Origin: Sphingomonadaceae bacterium
GTDB lineage: Bacteria; Pseudomonadota; Alphaproteobacteria; Sphingomonadales; Sphingomonadaceae
Assembly: GCA_947446935.1 (NCBI GenBank)
Contig: CANFIV010000007.1
Coordinates: 1-13,441, forward strand
Direction of reading: 5' to 3'
DNA length: 13,441 nt
Shown here: positions 6,003-13,406 of the stretch, piece by piece
Layout: each line of letters starts with the position of its first letter
How positions within the stretch are numbered: the first letter of the stretch is position 1
Made by a program: the position numbers and the translations under genes
Notes under the pieces: generated by a model
The model's database searches: none
Told to the model about the DNA's origin: nothing
Seen by the model: the letters and a program-made list of their open reading frames with translations, nothing else

Positions 6003-6991
6003 CGCCCAAACCCGAGGCCATTGGGTCCCGACAATCCCTCGATCGTAAGGATGTTTTCTCCCCGCAGGCCCAGAACGTTGATGTGATCGTCCTCCGCGTT
6101 GGATACGTAAATCAGGTTGTCCGGACCGCGCCGGACCAGGATCGGTGATCTGCCCGTCGTGACAAACTGCGGAGGTTCGCCGCTCGCAGGGAAGAGGGCG
6201 ATGCCCCCGTCACTGGGCGAGGGCGCGACAATCATCCCGTCGGGCCACTGTTCGGCATAGATGTACTGGCCGGGACGGGGCGCCTCAAGCCGCTGCATAA
6301 TCCCGAGATCGCCTGGGTCGAGCGTGAAGAGCGCACCCTTGGCGCTGGCCAGGATGGCGCCGGCCTTGGTTAGGAACAGCCCGCGGATGGGTGATCCGAC
6401 ATCCCCATGGGCCAGCACGCTACCGTCACCCGGATCGATCCGGCTGGCGCCGTCGGCACCGGCAAAGCTGTAGAGCGATTTGCCGTCCGCTGAAAAAACG
6501 AAATTGTGCGTCCCGTTCGGCAGCGGAAAGCGGCGGAGCAGCCGACGCGTACGCGTATTGAACACGAACATCACATACCCGCCGACCTCGGCGTTGACAA
6601 ACAGTTCGCTGGTGCCGGGGCGCAACTTCACCCCGTGCGGACCACGCGCCGGAGGCGGCAAAATGAAATCTGCGACACGCCGGGCGTTAAGCAGATCGAT
6701 CTCGGCAACACGATCTCCCGGCGTTCCGAGGCGGCTGTCGTAATCGGTGATGCCGAATTGCGAGACATAAGCGGTCTTGCCGTTTCGCGTGATGGTGATC
6801 TCGTGGGGCCGCACGCTGATTGGTATCGTTGCCACCACTGCACCGCCCGACGAGACGATGCCCAGTTGACCCGACGTTTCCTGAACGGAAAGCACGCAGG
6901 CTGCAGCCTTTGGCAGGTGCGCTGTAGCTCCAGCGGAATGGCTGAACAGCGCCACCCCCGACGCCAGCGTGATGGCAAACCTGTCGATCAT
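5972..6991 (-). CDS. Exported beta-propeller protein, YVTN/YncE-like
   Basis: 339 residues. A signal peptide (MIDRFAITLASGVALFSHSA, cleavage near GATA) directs it to the periplasm. The rest is a string of propeller-blade motifs: SVRPHEITITRNGKTAYVSQ, GPHGVKLRPGTSELFVN, GTHNFVFSADGKSLYSF, GPDNLIYVSNAEDDHINVL, each with the pattern of a His/Pro turn, then D/G-K, then a hydrophobic strand. This is typical of seven-bladed YVTN/YncE/lactonase-like proteins, which bind ligands or partner proteins more often than they catalyse. There is a Cys near each end of the mature chain, possibly a disulfide closing the ring. The ATG at 6991 (GGACGAGG just upstream) gives the cleanest signal peptide. An in-frame ATG at 7090 overlaps the permease stop as ATGA and would add 33 residues. 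It is third in the run with amidohydrolase and permease. Ligand unknown. Confidence 0.8.
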   Translation of the reverse strand: MIDRFAITLASGVALFSHSAGATAHLPKAAACVLSVQETSGQLGIVSSGGAVVATIPISVRPHEITITRNGKTAYVSQFGITDYDSRLGTPGDRVAEIDLLNARRVADFILPPPARGPHGVKLRPGTSELFVNAEVGGYVMFVFNTRTRRLLRRFPLPNGTHNFVFSADGKSLYSFAGADGASRIDPGDGSVLAHGDVGSPIRGLFLTKAGAILASAKGALFTLDPGDLGIMQRLEAPRPGQYIYAEQWPDGMIVAPSPSDGGIALFPASGEPPQFVTTGRSPILVRRGPDNLIYVSNAEDDHINVLGLRGENILTIEGLSGPNGLGFGRCPVSAESGR

Positions 6992-7086
6992 GGCCCTCGT
7001 CCGTTTCGGCCTGCACGATCCGCGCACCCACCCAGTCAAGCGTTGGCCCCGCGCCGTGAGCGCCCGCTGCCATTGCTTGGCGACGC

Positions 7087-8031
7087 TCATGCTCCCACCG
7101 CCCTGACCCGGGCGAGGCTGCGGTGTAGCCACCACCAGGCAAGTGTGATCGGTACAGCGACGGCATAAGCAATCACGCCGTGAAGGCCTCCGCCTGGAAT
7201 GGTCCAGAACAGCCAGGTGTCGGTCCCGCCGGGCACGATCTGGGCCCCGGTCTGCATGATGTAACCGCCCAACAGGCATCTGACTACGCCGCTCAGTCCA
7301 GGCGGTTCCAGTCGCCACTGTCCAGACGTCACATTTGCGATAATCGCCCCAAGAAACAGCGTCACGCCGGCGAACTGTGGGAGACCGAGAGCCAGTACGC
7401 CCGAACGGGCGAGACCGGCGATCGTTGCGCCGTAGCTCCAGCCGGGCAGGATCGAGAACATCAACAGCGCCGACACGCTCGCTATGATCACGCCCCCCAT
7501 GCGCTGTCGACCGCCCGCATTCGCCTTCGGGCCGAGGACGATCCATGCAAGGATCGCGAAGACGGCAGCTGTGGCGGCCAAGGGTGGAATCGACGCCTGC
7601 GGAACAAGGTTCTCCTGTTCGCTGAACATCAGCCGCCGCGGGACCGAAATCAGCTCGGCCACGTAAATGCCGATCAGGGTGAAGAGGTAACGGATCTTGC
7701 CCTGGCCAAGAAAGCTGACGCTGCCAAGATAGCAGCCATCGTTGAGGATGAACCCAATGGCGAGAAGCGCTGCGCCCACCGGGACAAGGCCAACGCCCGC
7801 GCCCGCCATTGGCAGGGGTAGCCGGTGCATTACAAGCATCTGTTCGCTGCCGAACAGGAATGCCATGGCGCCGATGGCCAGTGCCTGGAGACGCAATCCG
7901 CCAGGATCAGCCGCGAAGACAAAGTCATGGGTCGCGGTGATCAAGCACAGCCGCGCGCGGCCCATGCCAAAGCCCAGGCCGCAGGCGAACAGGAGGGCAA
8001 GTGTAGCGGCAATCAAACTGGCACCAGACAT
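7087..8031 (-). CDS. YeeE/YedE-family sulfur-compound permease
   Basis: 314 residues with about nine hydrophobic helices. The YeeE/YedE signatures are present: GFGMGRARLC (Cys29) in the first helix pair, LNDGCYLGSVSFLGQG (Cys100) in the middle, and GGYIMQTGAQIVPGGTD near the C-terminus. In the thiosulfate transporter YeeE, cysteines in such half-helix motifs pass the substrate along. Here the third motif has PGG instead of a Cys-containing sequence, as in a subgroup of the family, so substrate may differ. It sits in the inner membrane and probably imports thiosulfate or another small sulfur compound. It starts 61 bases after the amidohydrolase gene, and its TGA overlaps a possible ATG of the propeller gene (ATGA at 7090-7087), so the three are likely one transcript. 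Family is confident; substrate is inferred. Confidence 0.88.
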   Translation of the reverse strand: MSGASLIAATLALLFACGLGFGMGRARLCLITATHDFVFAADPGGLRLQALAIGAMAFLFGSEQMLVMHRLPLPMAGAGVGLVPVGAALLAIGFILNDGCYLGSVSFLGQGKIRYLFTLIGIYVAELISVPRRLMFSEQENLVPQASIPPLAATAAVFAILAWIVLGPKANAGGRQRMGGVIIASVSALLMFSILPGWSYGATIAGLARSGVLALGLPQFAGVTLFLGAIIANVTSGQWRLEPPGLSGVVRCLLGGYIMQTGAQIVPGGTDTWLFWTIPGGGLHGVIAYAVAVPITLAWWWLHRSLARVRAVGA

Positions 8032-8092
8032 CGTCAGTTTCCGGAGTTGGATTGACCTTGCCGCGTCGCAGTCAGAGCAAGGCCTTGGTCTA

Positions 8093-9388
8093 TCAAGGTC
8101 GGGGCTTGTCCGCGTCGGCCGGCGCCCGCACGATCTGGCCGCCCTTCATGACGAAGACGGGATGGGCCACCGCGCCGATGTCGACTGTCGGGTCGCCGGA
8201 CACCGCTACCAGGTCGGCGATGAAGCCGGGCTGCACTTTGCCCAGGCGTTTGCCTTCTCCCAGGATGGCGGCATCGATCGCCGTGGCGGCGGTCAGCGCT
8301 TCGGCTGGCGCCATGCCGTAGCGCACCATCCAGACAAGCTCGCGGGCGTTTTCGCCATGCGGATAGACGCCCACGTCGGAACCTGACGCGATGGTTACGC
8401 CAAGTGATCGCGCGGCGCGGAACGCCCGTTCACTATTCGCCATGTCTGCGGTAGGGGGCGTTTTTCCGGGTACATATCCGTGGAAGTAGATCCCGTAATA
8501 CTCCACTTCGGTCAGGGTCGGGACATAAGCGACGCCTGCCTTGGCCATCAGGCGAAAGGTCGCCTCCGATCCGCCCTTGCCATGCTCGATGGTGTCGACC
8601 CCCGCCACAATCGCCCGGCGCATGCCCTCATCCGATTCCGCATGGGCGGCGACTTTGCGGCCAAGGTCGTGAGCCTTGGTAACGGCGGCGGTCAGTTCCT
8701 CCTGAGAAAAGGCCGGCAGGGTCTCGCCGTTTGGTCCGATCTGGTAGTCGGCATAGAGTTTGATCCAATCGGCGCCAGCTGCGGCCTGATGACGCACAGC
8801 AGTGACAATGCCATCGGTCCCAGAGGCTTCTTCGGCGCCCTGCGGAAGGTCGCTGATCGTGTAATCCCGCCGAGCCGGGCCATAAGCGCCGGTCGCGACG
8901 ATAGCCCGGGTCACCACGTGCAGCCGAGGGCCCGGCACAAGGCCGGCATCGATCGCCTGTTTCAGCGCCACGTCGGAATTGCCGGTGCCTTCGGTGCCAA
9001 GATCCCGCAACGTGGTGAAGCCGGCATTCAGGGTGTCCCGGGCGTGGTTTGCAGCGGCCAGAACACGATGAGGCAGTTGCTCCTTAAGGACCTGATCATC
9101 CCACAGGGTCTCGCTGTAGGGATGGAGGAACAGATGCGAGTGAAGATCAATCAAGCCTGGCAGCAGGGTTGCGCCAGGCAACTGCAGCGTCCGCGTTCCC
9201 GGCGGCGCGACGATATCGGGGCCAACGGCCTGGATGGTGTCGCCGTCTACCAGCACTTTCCAGCCCGCGTGCGCGGTCCTGTCCTGAGCGGTGAAGACGC
9301 GATCGGGGGCGATTAGCAGCGTTTCACACCGGGCAGTCGATGAGGCCAGCGCGAAAAAGATGATACCAAAAGCCAGTCGCGAGCGCAT
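8093..9388 (-). CDS. Exported metal-dependent amidohydrolase (prolidase/imidazolonepropionase-like)
   Basis: 431 residues with an N-terminal signal peptide ([17 protein letters not shown]) and then a complete amidohydrolase-superfamily TIM barrel. Metal ligands are visible in order: His83 and His85 in LIDLHSHLF, Lys210 in DWIKLYAD (the carboxylated lysine of binuclear members), His249 in VAAHAES, His269 in DTIEHGKG, and Asp338 in [12 protein letters not shown]. The set fits the binuclear Xaa-Pro dipeptidase/Cc2672-like group, which hydrolyses N-acyl or dipeptide amide bonds. Being exported, it should act in the periplasm. The ATG at 9388 is preferred because GGAGGGG lies about 8 bases upstream; an ATG at 9412 precedes that ribosome binding site. 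It is first of the amidohydrolase, permease, propeller unit, so it may release a small (sulfur-containing?) product for uptake. Substrate unknown. Confidence 0.92.
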   Translation of the reverse strand: MRSRLAFGIIFFALASSTARCETLLIAPDRVFTAQDRTAHAGWKVLVDGDTIQAVGPDIVAPPGTRTLQLPGATLLPGLIDLHSHLFLHPYSETLWDDQVLKEQLPHRVLAAANHARDTLNAGFTTLRDLGTEGTGNSDVALKQAIDAGLVPGPRLHVVTRAIVATGAYGPARRDYTISDLPQGAEEASGTDGIVTAVRHQAAAGADWIKLYADYQIGPNGETLPAFSQEELTAAVTKAHDLGRKVAAHAESDEGMRRAIVAGVDTIEHGKGGSEATFRLMAKAGVAYVPTLTEVEYYGIYFHGYVPGKTPPTADMANSERAFRAARSLGVTIASGSDVGVYPHGENARELVWMVRYGMAPAEALTAATAIDAAILGEGKRLGKVQPGFIADLVAVSGDPTVDIGAVAHPVFVMKGGQIVRAPADADKPRP

Positions 9389-9712
9389 GAATCGGTCCCC
9401 TCCGTGGGCCATCTTCGTCTTCTTTGCAGCGCGTCGTTAGCTGGGACGCGCGCGGCGCGAAAGGGGGGGCGATGGCAGTTGGTATCTGGCTCATTGGCGG
9501 AAGAGAATGCGCAACTTAAACCGCAGGCCTGATGTGGATAGCGCTTCGCCCTAAAATCGCCGCGCGATAGCTCTGCCGGGGAAGGCGACTTTCCCCAAGC
9601 GCTTGCGGGAACCTGCCGGTCTTCTCACATCGCAAAGCGCATCGTTCCGTGTACCACGAAAAGTCCGATACTCTTGCCAATGCCAACTATTTTGCAATCG
9701 GCCCAAATGACC
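9389..9712. other. Gene-free stretch between terminase gene and amidohydrolase operon
   Basis: No gene is seen. Since both neighbours read leftward, it should hold the end of the TerS transcript and the promoter of the amidohydrolase operon, but I cannot pick a convincing -35/-10. Visible structure: GGGGAA-N7-TTCCCC hairpin at 9578-9596, the perfect palindrome CAAGCGCTTG at 9596-9605, and a run of seven G at 9463-9469. It is also the junction between mobile-element core and cargo. Confidence 0.5.
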
Positions 9713-10318
9713 TCAATCGTCAGATTTTGCGTATTCCACGGTAAAGGTCACTGGCACAGGTGCGGTATCGGCCCCCCGCATCAATCCCTTTATCTTCGCC
9801 AAGGCCACCAGCGATTGATGTTTGTCGCCAAGCTTCAAACGGGTGCGAATGATCTGCACTGTGTCGTCACCCCTCCGACCCACCCGGTCGACCGTGAAGT
9901 CTGTGATCGCTGCGGATTCGTCACTGGTTAAGCAGTCGATTTCACCGCTACCCAGCAACTCAGCATAATCCTTCATACGCGCGAATGCCGAGAGAGCCAT
10001 CTCGCCCACAATGCGATCGTTGATCACTTCGTACCTCTCGAACAGCACTTCTCGAAGTTCGGCCACGCGCGCCGCAATCCTATCATCTGCTATCAGCCTT
10101 GCTGCGTTCGCATGCATAGACTGTATGGTGCCTTTGAAACCCGCCTCGCGATATGCATCGGCCTGTGTGAGCCTGCCGGAGACAAGGTGCTGGCAAAAAA
10201 GCTCGTGGCGCTGATTTGCAAGTGGGCCGGGCATTGTGGGTGTCGCCTTTCGGAGGGTTCGAGTCTCAACTGGGGTGGCGCGGCCAAAGGTCGACCGAGC
10301 AATGGGGGAGCGCGTCAT
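9713..10318 (-). CDS. Phage terminase small subunit (TerS-like)
   Basis: 201 residues. After a basic N-terminal stretch comes the Terminase_2 pattern: LANQRHELFCQHLVSG, LTQADAYREAGFKG (helix-turn-helix), SMHANAARLIADDRIAARVAELRE. The C-terminal part (IRTRLKLGDKHQSLVALAKI) matches the usual end of this family, where the protein oligomerises and contacts the large subunit. TerS recognises pac/cos DNA and starts packaging. The ATG at 10318 has GGAG 8 bases upstream and overlaps the stop of the preceding gene as ATGA, so translation is coupled. No large terminase, portal, capsid or tail gene is in the window: downstream comes the amidohydrolase cargo. A lone TerS beside int/xis is what phage satellites such as PICIs carry, though a prophage remnant would look similar. 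Confidence 0.82.
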   Translation of the reverse strand: MTRSPIARSTFGRATPVETRTLRKATPTMPGPLANQRHELFCQHLVSGRLTQADAYREAGFKGTIQSMHANAARLIADDRIAARVAELREVLFERYEVINDRIVGEMALSAFARMKDYAELLGSGEIDCLTSDESAAITDFTVDRVGRRGDDTVQIIRTRLKLGDKHQSLVALAKIKGLMRGADTAPVPVTFTVEYAKSDD

Positions 10319-11226
10319 CCGGAAATCTCCGCTGTCCGGCTGGCCAAGAATGCCGAGTGCGAGAGGGCGCGGGCGCAGGCCATGTGCAGAGCGGACTGGT
10401 ACTGGGCGGGTAAATTTCGGCCCTTTCGAAACTTAGAGAGCGCCGATTCTGGAATGCCTGCATCGGCTGCTAACTGCCGAGCCCCGCCATATCCTGACTG
10501 ACGAATGATCGTTTCGCACCACTCCCTAAGTTCGGCCAGCGATGGGCCCGCGTAGGTTTGGTCGACATTCTGGTCGATTCCGGAAACATTTGCAGGTGCC
10601 GATGATCGAACTCTAGACTGGTATACTATATGGTGTGCAGTATCTGCAACACGGATAAGCCCCTCAAACCTGCGGCTTTCCGTCGGAAGTGTTGCAAAAT
10701 CTATGACGGAAACTTGCAGCTTATTTGCAGTATCTGTGACGCGAGAGGGCGTTCTTGTTGCAGACACTGCACCACCAAATTTTTTCTTCGCGCCCGGTAC
10801 CGGACGCCAATCGGCATACTCATGGGTGGCGGGGCGAATCCGCTTTTCTTTTCCCGTACTAATGTAGGTGAGGCGATATTCGCGTACCTTTGCGAGCGAC
10901 CGGCTTGCATCGCTCATGCACTCGAGGAAACCGTGCTCGATCAATTCGACTATCGCCCTGGACGCGGCGCGATGGTTCTGATCGCCGAGTGCGGCACTGA
11001 GTGCCTTCACACCCATAGCGATGGAACCGTTGTTGAATCCATTATGGCTCATCTGAAAAATCTGGAGCGCGACGCGCGCCCGCAGGGAAAGGTGCAGCCA
11101 CGCGACGCTTTTGAGCACGCGGTACGGCACCACGGAAAACTTGCCGCCATGTTCGGCCTTCTGCGGGCCCGCGCTCACCTCGCCTTCGCCTTTATGCGCC
11201 GCGCTGTCGAAGCCCGGCTGATGCAC
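10315..11226 (-). CDS. Two-domain DNA-binding protein (winged helix plus XRE-like HTH), replication/regulatory candidate
   Basis: 303 residues. Residues about 30-125 look like a winged-helix domain of the plasmid/phage replication-protein type: FSVVPYRVLKSVAWLHLS, then ALSAALGDQNHRAASRAIVE and LIEHGFLECMSD, a helix-turn-helix followed by a wing. A variable Ser/Thr-rich linker spans about 130-225. The last 70 residues contain a Cro/C1-like HTH (GGARQLAADAGIPESALSKF). It probably binds element DNA as a replication initiator or regulator; no primase or helicase motif is visible. The start is a GTG at 11226 with GAGG 10 bases upstream. Its TGA overlaps the ATG of the terminase gene, so the two work as a pair. 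It follows the excisionase-like gene by 119 bases, which include the small palindrome CGTGG-N9-CCACG at 11253-11271. Confidence 0.6.
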   Translation of the reverse strand: MHQPGFDSAAHKGEGEVSAGPQKAEHGGKFSVVPYRVLKSVAWLHLSLRARVALQIFQMSHNGFNNGSIAMGVKALSAALGDQNHRAASRAIVELIEHGFLECMSDASRSLAKVREYRLTYISTGKEKRIRPATHEYADWRPVPGAKKKFGGAVSATRTPSRVTDTANKLQVSVIDFATLPTESRRFEGLIRVADTAHHIVYQSRVRSSAPANVSGIDQNVDQTYAGPSLAELREWCETIIRQSGYGGARQLAADAGIPESALSKFRKGRNLPAQYQSALHMACARALSHSAFLASRTAEISG

Positions 11227-11345
11227 GTAACATTGGCCTCGCTGATTTGAACCGTGGAAAATGGTCCCACGCCACCTTCAAGCTCTGAACGACAAAACCG
11301 TGATAATACCTGCCGGGGGTCGAGAGGATTCTGGTTTATCATCGC

Positions 11346-11585
11346 TCAACACCCCTTTTCGATCAGGTCGTGAAGGCTGCTCGCGAGGATGAGCCGCCGC
11401 TTCCCAATGGTCGTGCTGGCAAGTTTGTTCTGCGCAATCAGTTGATAAATGCGACTGCGTGACAAACTGCTAACGCGGCATGCTGTGGGCACGTCATACG
11501 CTAGCACGGGGGTCTGTGCTACCAATTGCCTTGAAGATTGAGGACAAATTCCCTGATTGTCGGGCGCGGTACTGCAGATCGGCAT
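11346..11585 (-). CDS. xis: Excisionase-like helix-turn-helix protein
   Basis: 79 residues. The C-terminal 50 form a MerR/AlpA-type helix-turn-helix of the excisionase family (HTH_17): VPTACRVSSLSRSRIYQLIA, then NKLASTTIGKRRLILASSLHDLI, with the typical GKRRLI wing. The N-terminal 27 residues are polar and unassigned. Such proteins bend DNA at attachment sites to favour excision, and often repress or activate element promoters. The ATG at 11585 was chosen for GGAG 7 bases upstream; a longer TTG start at 11612 would include the ribosome binding site. It lies downstream of the integrase gene on the same strand, separated by 450 bases containing a large hairpin. The symbol is by family and position; a purely regulatory AlpA-like role is also possible. 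Confidence 0.75.
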   Translation of the reverse strand: MPICSTAPDNQGICPQSSRQLVAQTPVLAYDVPTACRVSSLSRSRIYQLIAQNKLASTTIGKRRLILASSLHDLIEKGC

Positions 11586-11620
11586 GTGAAGTCTCCAAGC
11601 GTTCGAGTACAAATCGAAAT

Positions 11621-11697
11621 CGCTTGACGCCTCATCCTTGATCTACAGATTTTGCACACACATTGGCTAACCGTAGATCGCGCTAAGGCGTCAAGCG
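11621..11697. repeat. Long nested inverted repeat upstream of xis
   Basis: Outer arms CGCTTGACGCCT (11621-11632) and AGGCGTCAAGCG (11686-11697) are a perfect 12-bp pair. Inside, GATCTAC (11640-11646) and GTAGATC (11673-11679) form a perfect 7-bp pair around a 26-base loop, separated from the outer stem by a 7/6-base internal loop. It ends 36 bases before the xis start codon. Confidence 0.75.
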
Positions 11698-11927
11698 GTG
11701 CTCGGCAGTGTCTTCCGTGCAGCTCCCGCATCGCGGCGAGCACCCTGACAATTAATCCCGAAGATTGAAGAGTCAAGAATTGACCGGGAAAAACAGGAGT
11801 GGACGCTCGCCACGATGCTGTGACCTCTACCGTTAGGCCGCCATCAGCCTAGCAGCTGCGGACGCTATTTCGCCTGCAGGCATGAAGTGAGGCAAATCGG
11901 CACGTCGCCGGATACAGTCAGTTGTCC

Positions 11928-11961
11928 TGCCTCGATGAGCTGCGTGGTATGCTTCGAGGCA
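11928..11961. terminator. Hairpin downstream of the integrase gene
   Basis: TGCCTCGA (11928-11935) and TCGAGGCA (11954-11961) form a perfect 8-bp stem, extendable by AGC/GCT inside after a 2-base bulge. It lies about 75 bases after the integrase stop on the minus strand. No T run follows, so a factor-dependent terminator or a protein site is equally possible. Confidence 0.35.
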
Positions 11962-12036
11962 CTATCCAGCCAAGTCCTTTCGACAACACACTCCGGCAAG
12001 ATCAGCAACGTCGGCGCTCATTCTGCCTATGAAGTT

Positions 12037-13206
12037 CTAGATTGCCAACTGCGCGAGCGCGTTCTCTGCATCGCTGCGGACCAAATGTCCGTAGTGTTTT
12101 TCTATCATTGCAACGCTCGTGCCAGAAAGCTGAGCAACCGTAAGTACTGGCAGGCCAACGCGCACAAGGTCGGTAATCACACTGTGACGAAGCGTGTACG
12201 CTGAAAGCTCGCTTGGCAGCTTAGCAGCAATTGCAGCGTCCTTGACGGGATGCTTCCATGCGTCCTTGTTCCACGCGCTGCCATCCGCGCGAGCGAACAT
12301 GCTGGCGCCGGGGGGCCTATCCTTAACTTGCTCTGCGAGAAACTCGGCAATGAGTTGCGGCACCGCAATCTGGCGCGGTCTACCGTTTTTGTCCTTGCCG
12401 ATAGTCAGCGCGCGAGTGCGATTTTCGAAATCTCTTGCACAAAGCGCGGCGATCGCGCCGGGCCTCAGCGGTAAGAGGCACATGGCTCGAATGAACGGCA
12501 CAGCATCTTGAGCAGCACATTCCAAGAGCTTCTTGCGCTCGTCGCGGTCTATGTAGAGACCTCGCCGCCTATCCGCCCCTCTATGTGGTTTCAAGGCTTC
12601 CTGCCAAGCTGCATCGGTCGCTGGGGCCCCCAGAGCGAGCACAGCGGCAATCGCCGCTCGGAGCGGCACCATGTCACGGTTGACGGTCGATTTCGCCCGC
12701 TCCCTCGTCTTCTTTTCGCCGCCTTTATTGCGAGACACCAGAGCAGGCGCCTCTTCAAGGCGTGTCCGCCAATCCCGCAAATGATGGCGGCGCAGCTTGT
12801 CGAGCCGAACTTTAGCAATGGGGTCACCAAGAACGTGTCGCCGGAAAACCCCTTCGGCGATTGCTCCAGGCTTGGCGCTCAAATATGCGCGGCAGGCGTC
12901 CGCCACAGTTTCGACTTTTTGAGCGCGAACTCCGCCAGTCTCAACCCGATCAGCCCACGCTTCAGCATCTCGCTTAGCCTGACTAAACACATCGTTGCCG
13001 GTCAAGTGACCGTAACCGCCTAGCGCCTGCCGCCGATATTTTCCGGTGTCCGCATCGTATGCGCGTGCGAACCATGTTCCGCGACCGCCAAGCTTCGCTG
13101 GTCGATAGCCGATAAAGCTACCGGCGCGGAGCCGCTGCCAGTGCGGTTCATCGCCCGCGCGCGGGCGCAACCTCTCCCGCTCCCCAATTTTACTCAGATC
13201 CGTCAT
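12037..13206 (-). CDS. int: Tyrosine recombinase (site-specific integrase)
   Basis: 389 residues. An N-terminal arm-binding region (1-90, with GTWFARAYDADTGKYRRQALG) precedes a SAM-like core-binding domain (about 95-175) and the catalytic domain (200-380). Catalytic residues: Arg248 in LLPLRPGAIAAL, a Lys in the turn KDKNGRPRQI, Arg340-His341 in YTLRHSVIT, and nucleophile Tyr372 in IEKHYGHL. The usual HxxR is YxxR here and the later GH is GT (LSGTSVAMIEKHYGHL), a pattern I recall as normal for alphaproteobacterial phage/island integrases, so the enzyme should be active. The ATG at 13206 has GGAAG about 8 bases upstream; the TTG before it is not needed. Its start faces the att region, 122 bases from a tRNA-Val 3' fragment, which is the likely integration target. 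Confidence 0.95.
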   Translation of the reverse strand: MTDLSKIGERERLRPRAGDEPHWQRLRAGSFIGYRPAKLGGRGTWFARAYDADTGKYRRQALGGYGHLTGNDVFSQAKRDAEAWADRVETGGVRAQKVETVADACRAYLSAKPGAIAEGVFRRHVLGDPIAKVRLDKLRRHHLRDWRTRLEEAPALVSRNKGGEKKTRERAKSTVNRDMVPLRAAIAAVLALGAPATDAAWQEALKPHRGADRRRGLYIDRDERKKLLECAAQDAVPFIRAMCLLPLRPGAIAALCARDFENRTRALTIGKDKNGRPRQIAVPQLIAEFLAEQVKDRPPGASMFARADGSAWNKDAWKHPVKDAAIAAKLPSELSAYTLRHSVITDLVRVGLPVLTVAQLSGTSVAMIEKHYGHLVRSDAENALAQLAI

Positions 13207-13215
13207 CAATCAGCT

Positions 13216-13237
13216 TCCATGAAATATCCATGAAATA
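13216..13237 (+). repeat. Tandem 11-bp repeat at the integrase promoter
   Basis: TCCATGAAATA occurs twice head-to-tail with no spacer (13216-13226, 13227-13237), beginning 10 bases upstream of the integrase start codon and covering its ribosome binding site region. It is placed like an Xis or autoregulatory operator. Confidence 0.6.
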
Positions 13238-13243
13238 CAGGGA

Positions 13244-13321
13244 TGGACAACGGTAGACAAGGTTAGAAAAACCTATTGATTTATAATGATTTCACAACGT
13301 CAGTGGACAGCACTAGACAGC
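13244..13321 (+). promoter_or_regulatory. Candidate integrase arm-type binding sites
   Basis: The heptamer TRGACAR occurs four times in one orientation: TGGACAA (13244), TAGACAA (13254), TGGACAG (13304), TAGACAG (13314). Spacing is 10 bases within each pair and 60 bases between pairs, so all lie on the same face of the helix. Paired, phased short direct repeats beside an att core are typical arm sites of tyrosine integrases. Confidence 0.55.
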
Positions 13322-13327
13322 TTATCT

Positions 13328-13377
13328 CACCCTTCACACGGGTGGGGTCGCAGGTTCAATCCCTGCCGCGCCCACCA
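13328..13377 (+). tRNA. 3' fragment of a tRNA-Val(CAC) gene: attachment-site copy
   Basis: The sequence folds as the 3' two-thirds of a tRNA: anticodon stem CACCC/GGGTG around TTCACAC (anticodon CAC, valine), variable region GGGTC, T stem GCAGG/CCTGC around TTCAATC, acceptor strand CGCGCCC, discriminator A and encoded CCA. The expected 5' half (GGGCGCG, D arm) is absent; the bases to the left are element DNA. This is the usual mark of an element integrated into a tRNA gene: the 3' fragment stays with the chromosomal flank and the intact copy sits at the other end. As a functional tRNA gene it is incomplete. Confidence 0.85.
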
Positions 13378-13406
13378 CCTAAGTCCTTGAATTTAGGTGT
13401 TATTTT
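13376..13406 (+). terminator. Intrinsic terminator after the tRNA-Val fragment
   Basis: CACCTAA (13376-13382) and TTAGGTG (13393-13399) form a perfect 7-bp stem with a 10-base loop, followed by TTATTTT. It starts within the CCA end and is most likely the original terminator of the tRNA-Val gene, which supports the view that DNA to its right is host chromosome. Confidence 0.65.

Larger units (their letters stand above)
11586..12036. other. Control region between integrase and excisionase genes
   Basis: No gene is convincing here. It holds a long nested hairpin (11621-11697), a GTCAA-GAA-TTGAC palindrome (11772-11784) sharing the GTCAA/TTGAC word with the hairpin arms, and a hairpin after the integrase stop (11928-11961). 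The promoter of the xis, wHTH, TerS run must lie here; TTGACG at 11694-11689 on the minus strand is a candidate -35 with no clear -10 partner. An origin or operator cluster is plausible. Confidence 0.5.

Noticed and set aside
7090..7546. Long N-terminal extension of the propeller gene antisense to or out of frame with the permease gene
   Set aside because: The part beyond 7090 overlaps the permease gene in the wrong frame and is Arg-rich shadow sequence. Only the ATG at 7090 remains as a possible coupled start.
9578..9605. GGGGAA/TTCCCC hairpin plus CAAGCGCTTG as a TerS terminator
   Set aside because: Stem is short, there is no T run, and it lies upstream of where a strong terminator would be expected for certain; left as structure only.
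10630..11250. 206-codon plus-strand open frame opposite the wHTH/XRE gene
   Set aside because: It is Cys/Arg-rich with no recognisable domain, and the opposite strand has a coherent protein with ATGA coupling to TerS.
13301..13377. A complete tRNA-Val gene at the right end
   Set aside because: The anticodon arm, T arm and acceptor 3' strand are perfect, but the bases where GGGCGCG and the D arm should be do not match, so it is a 3' fragment.
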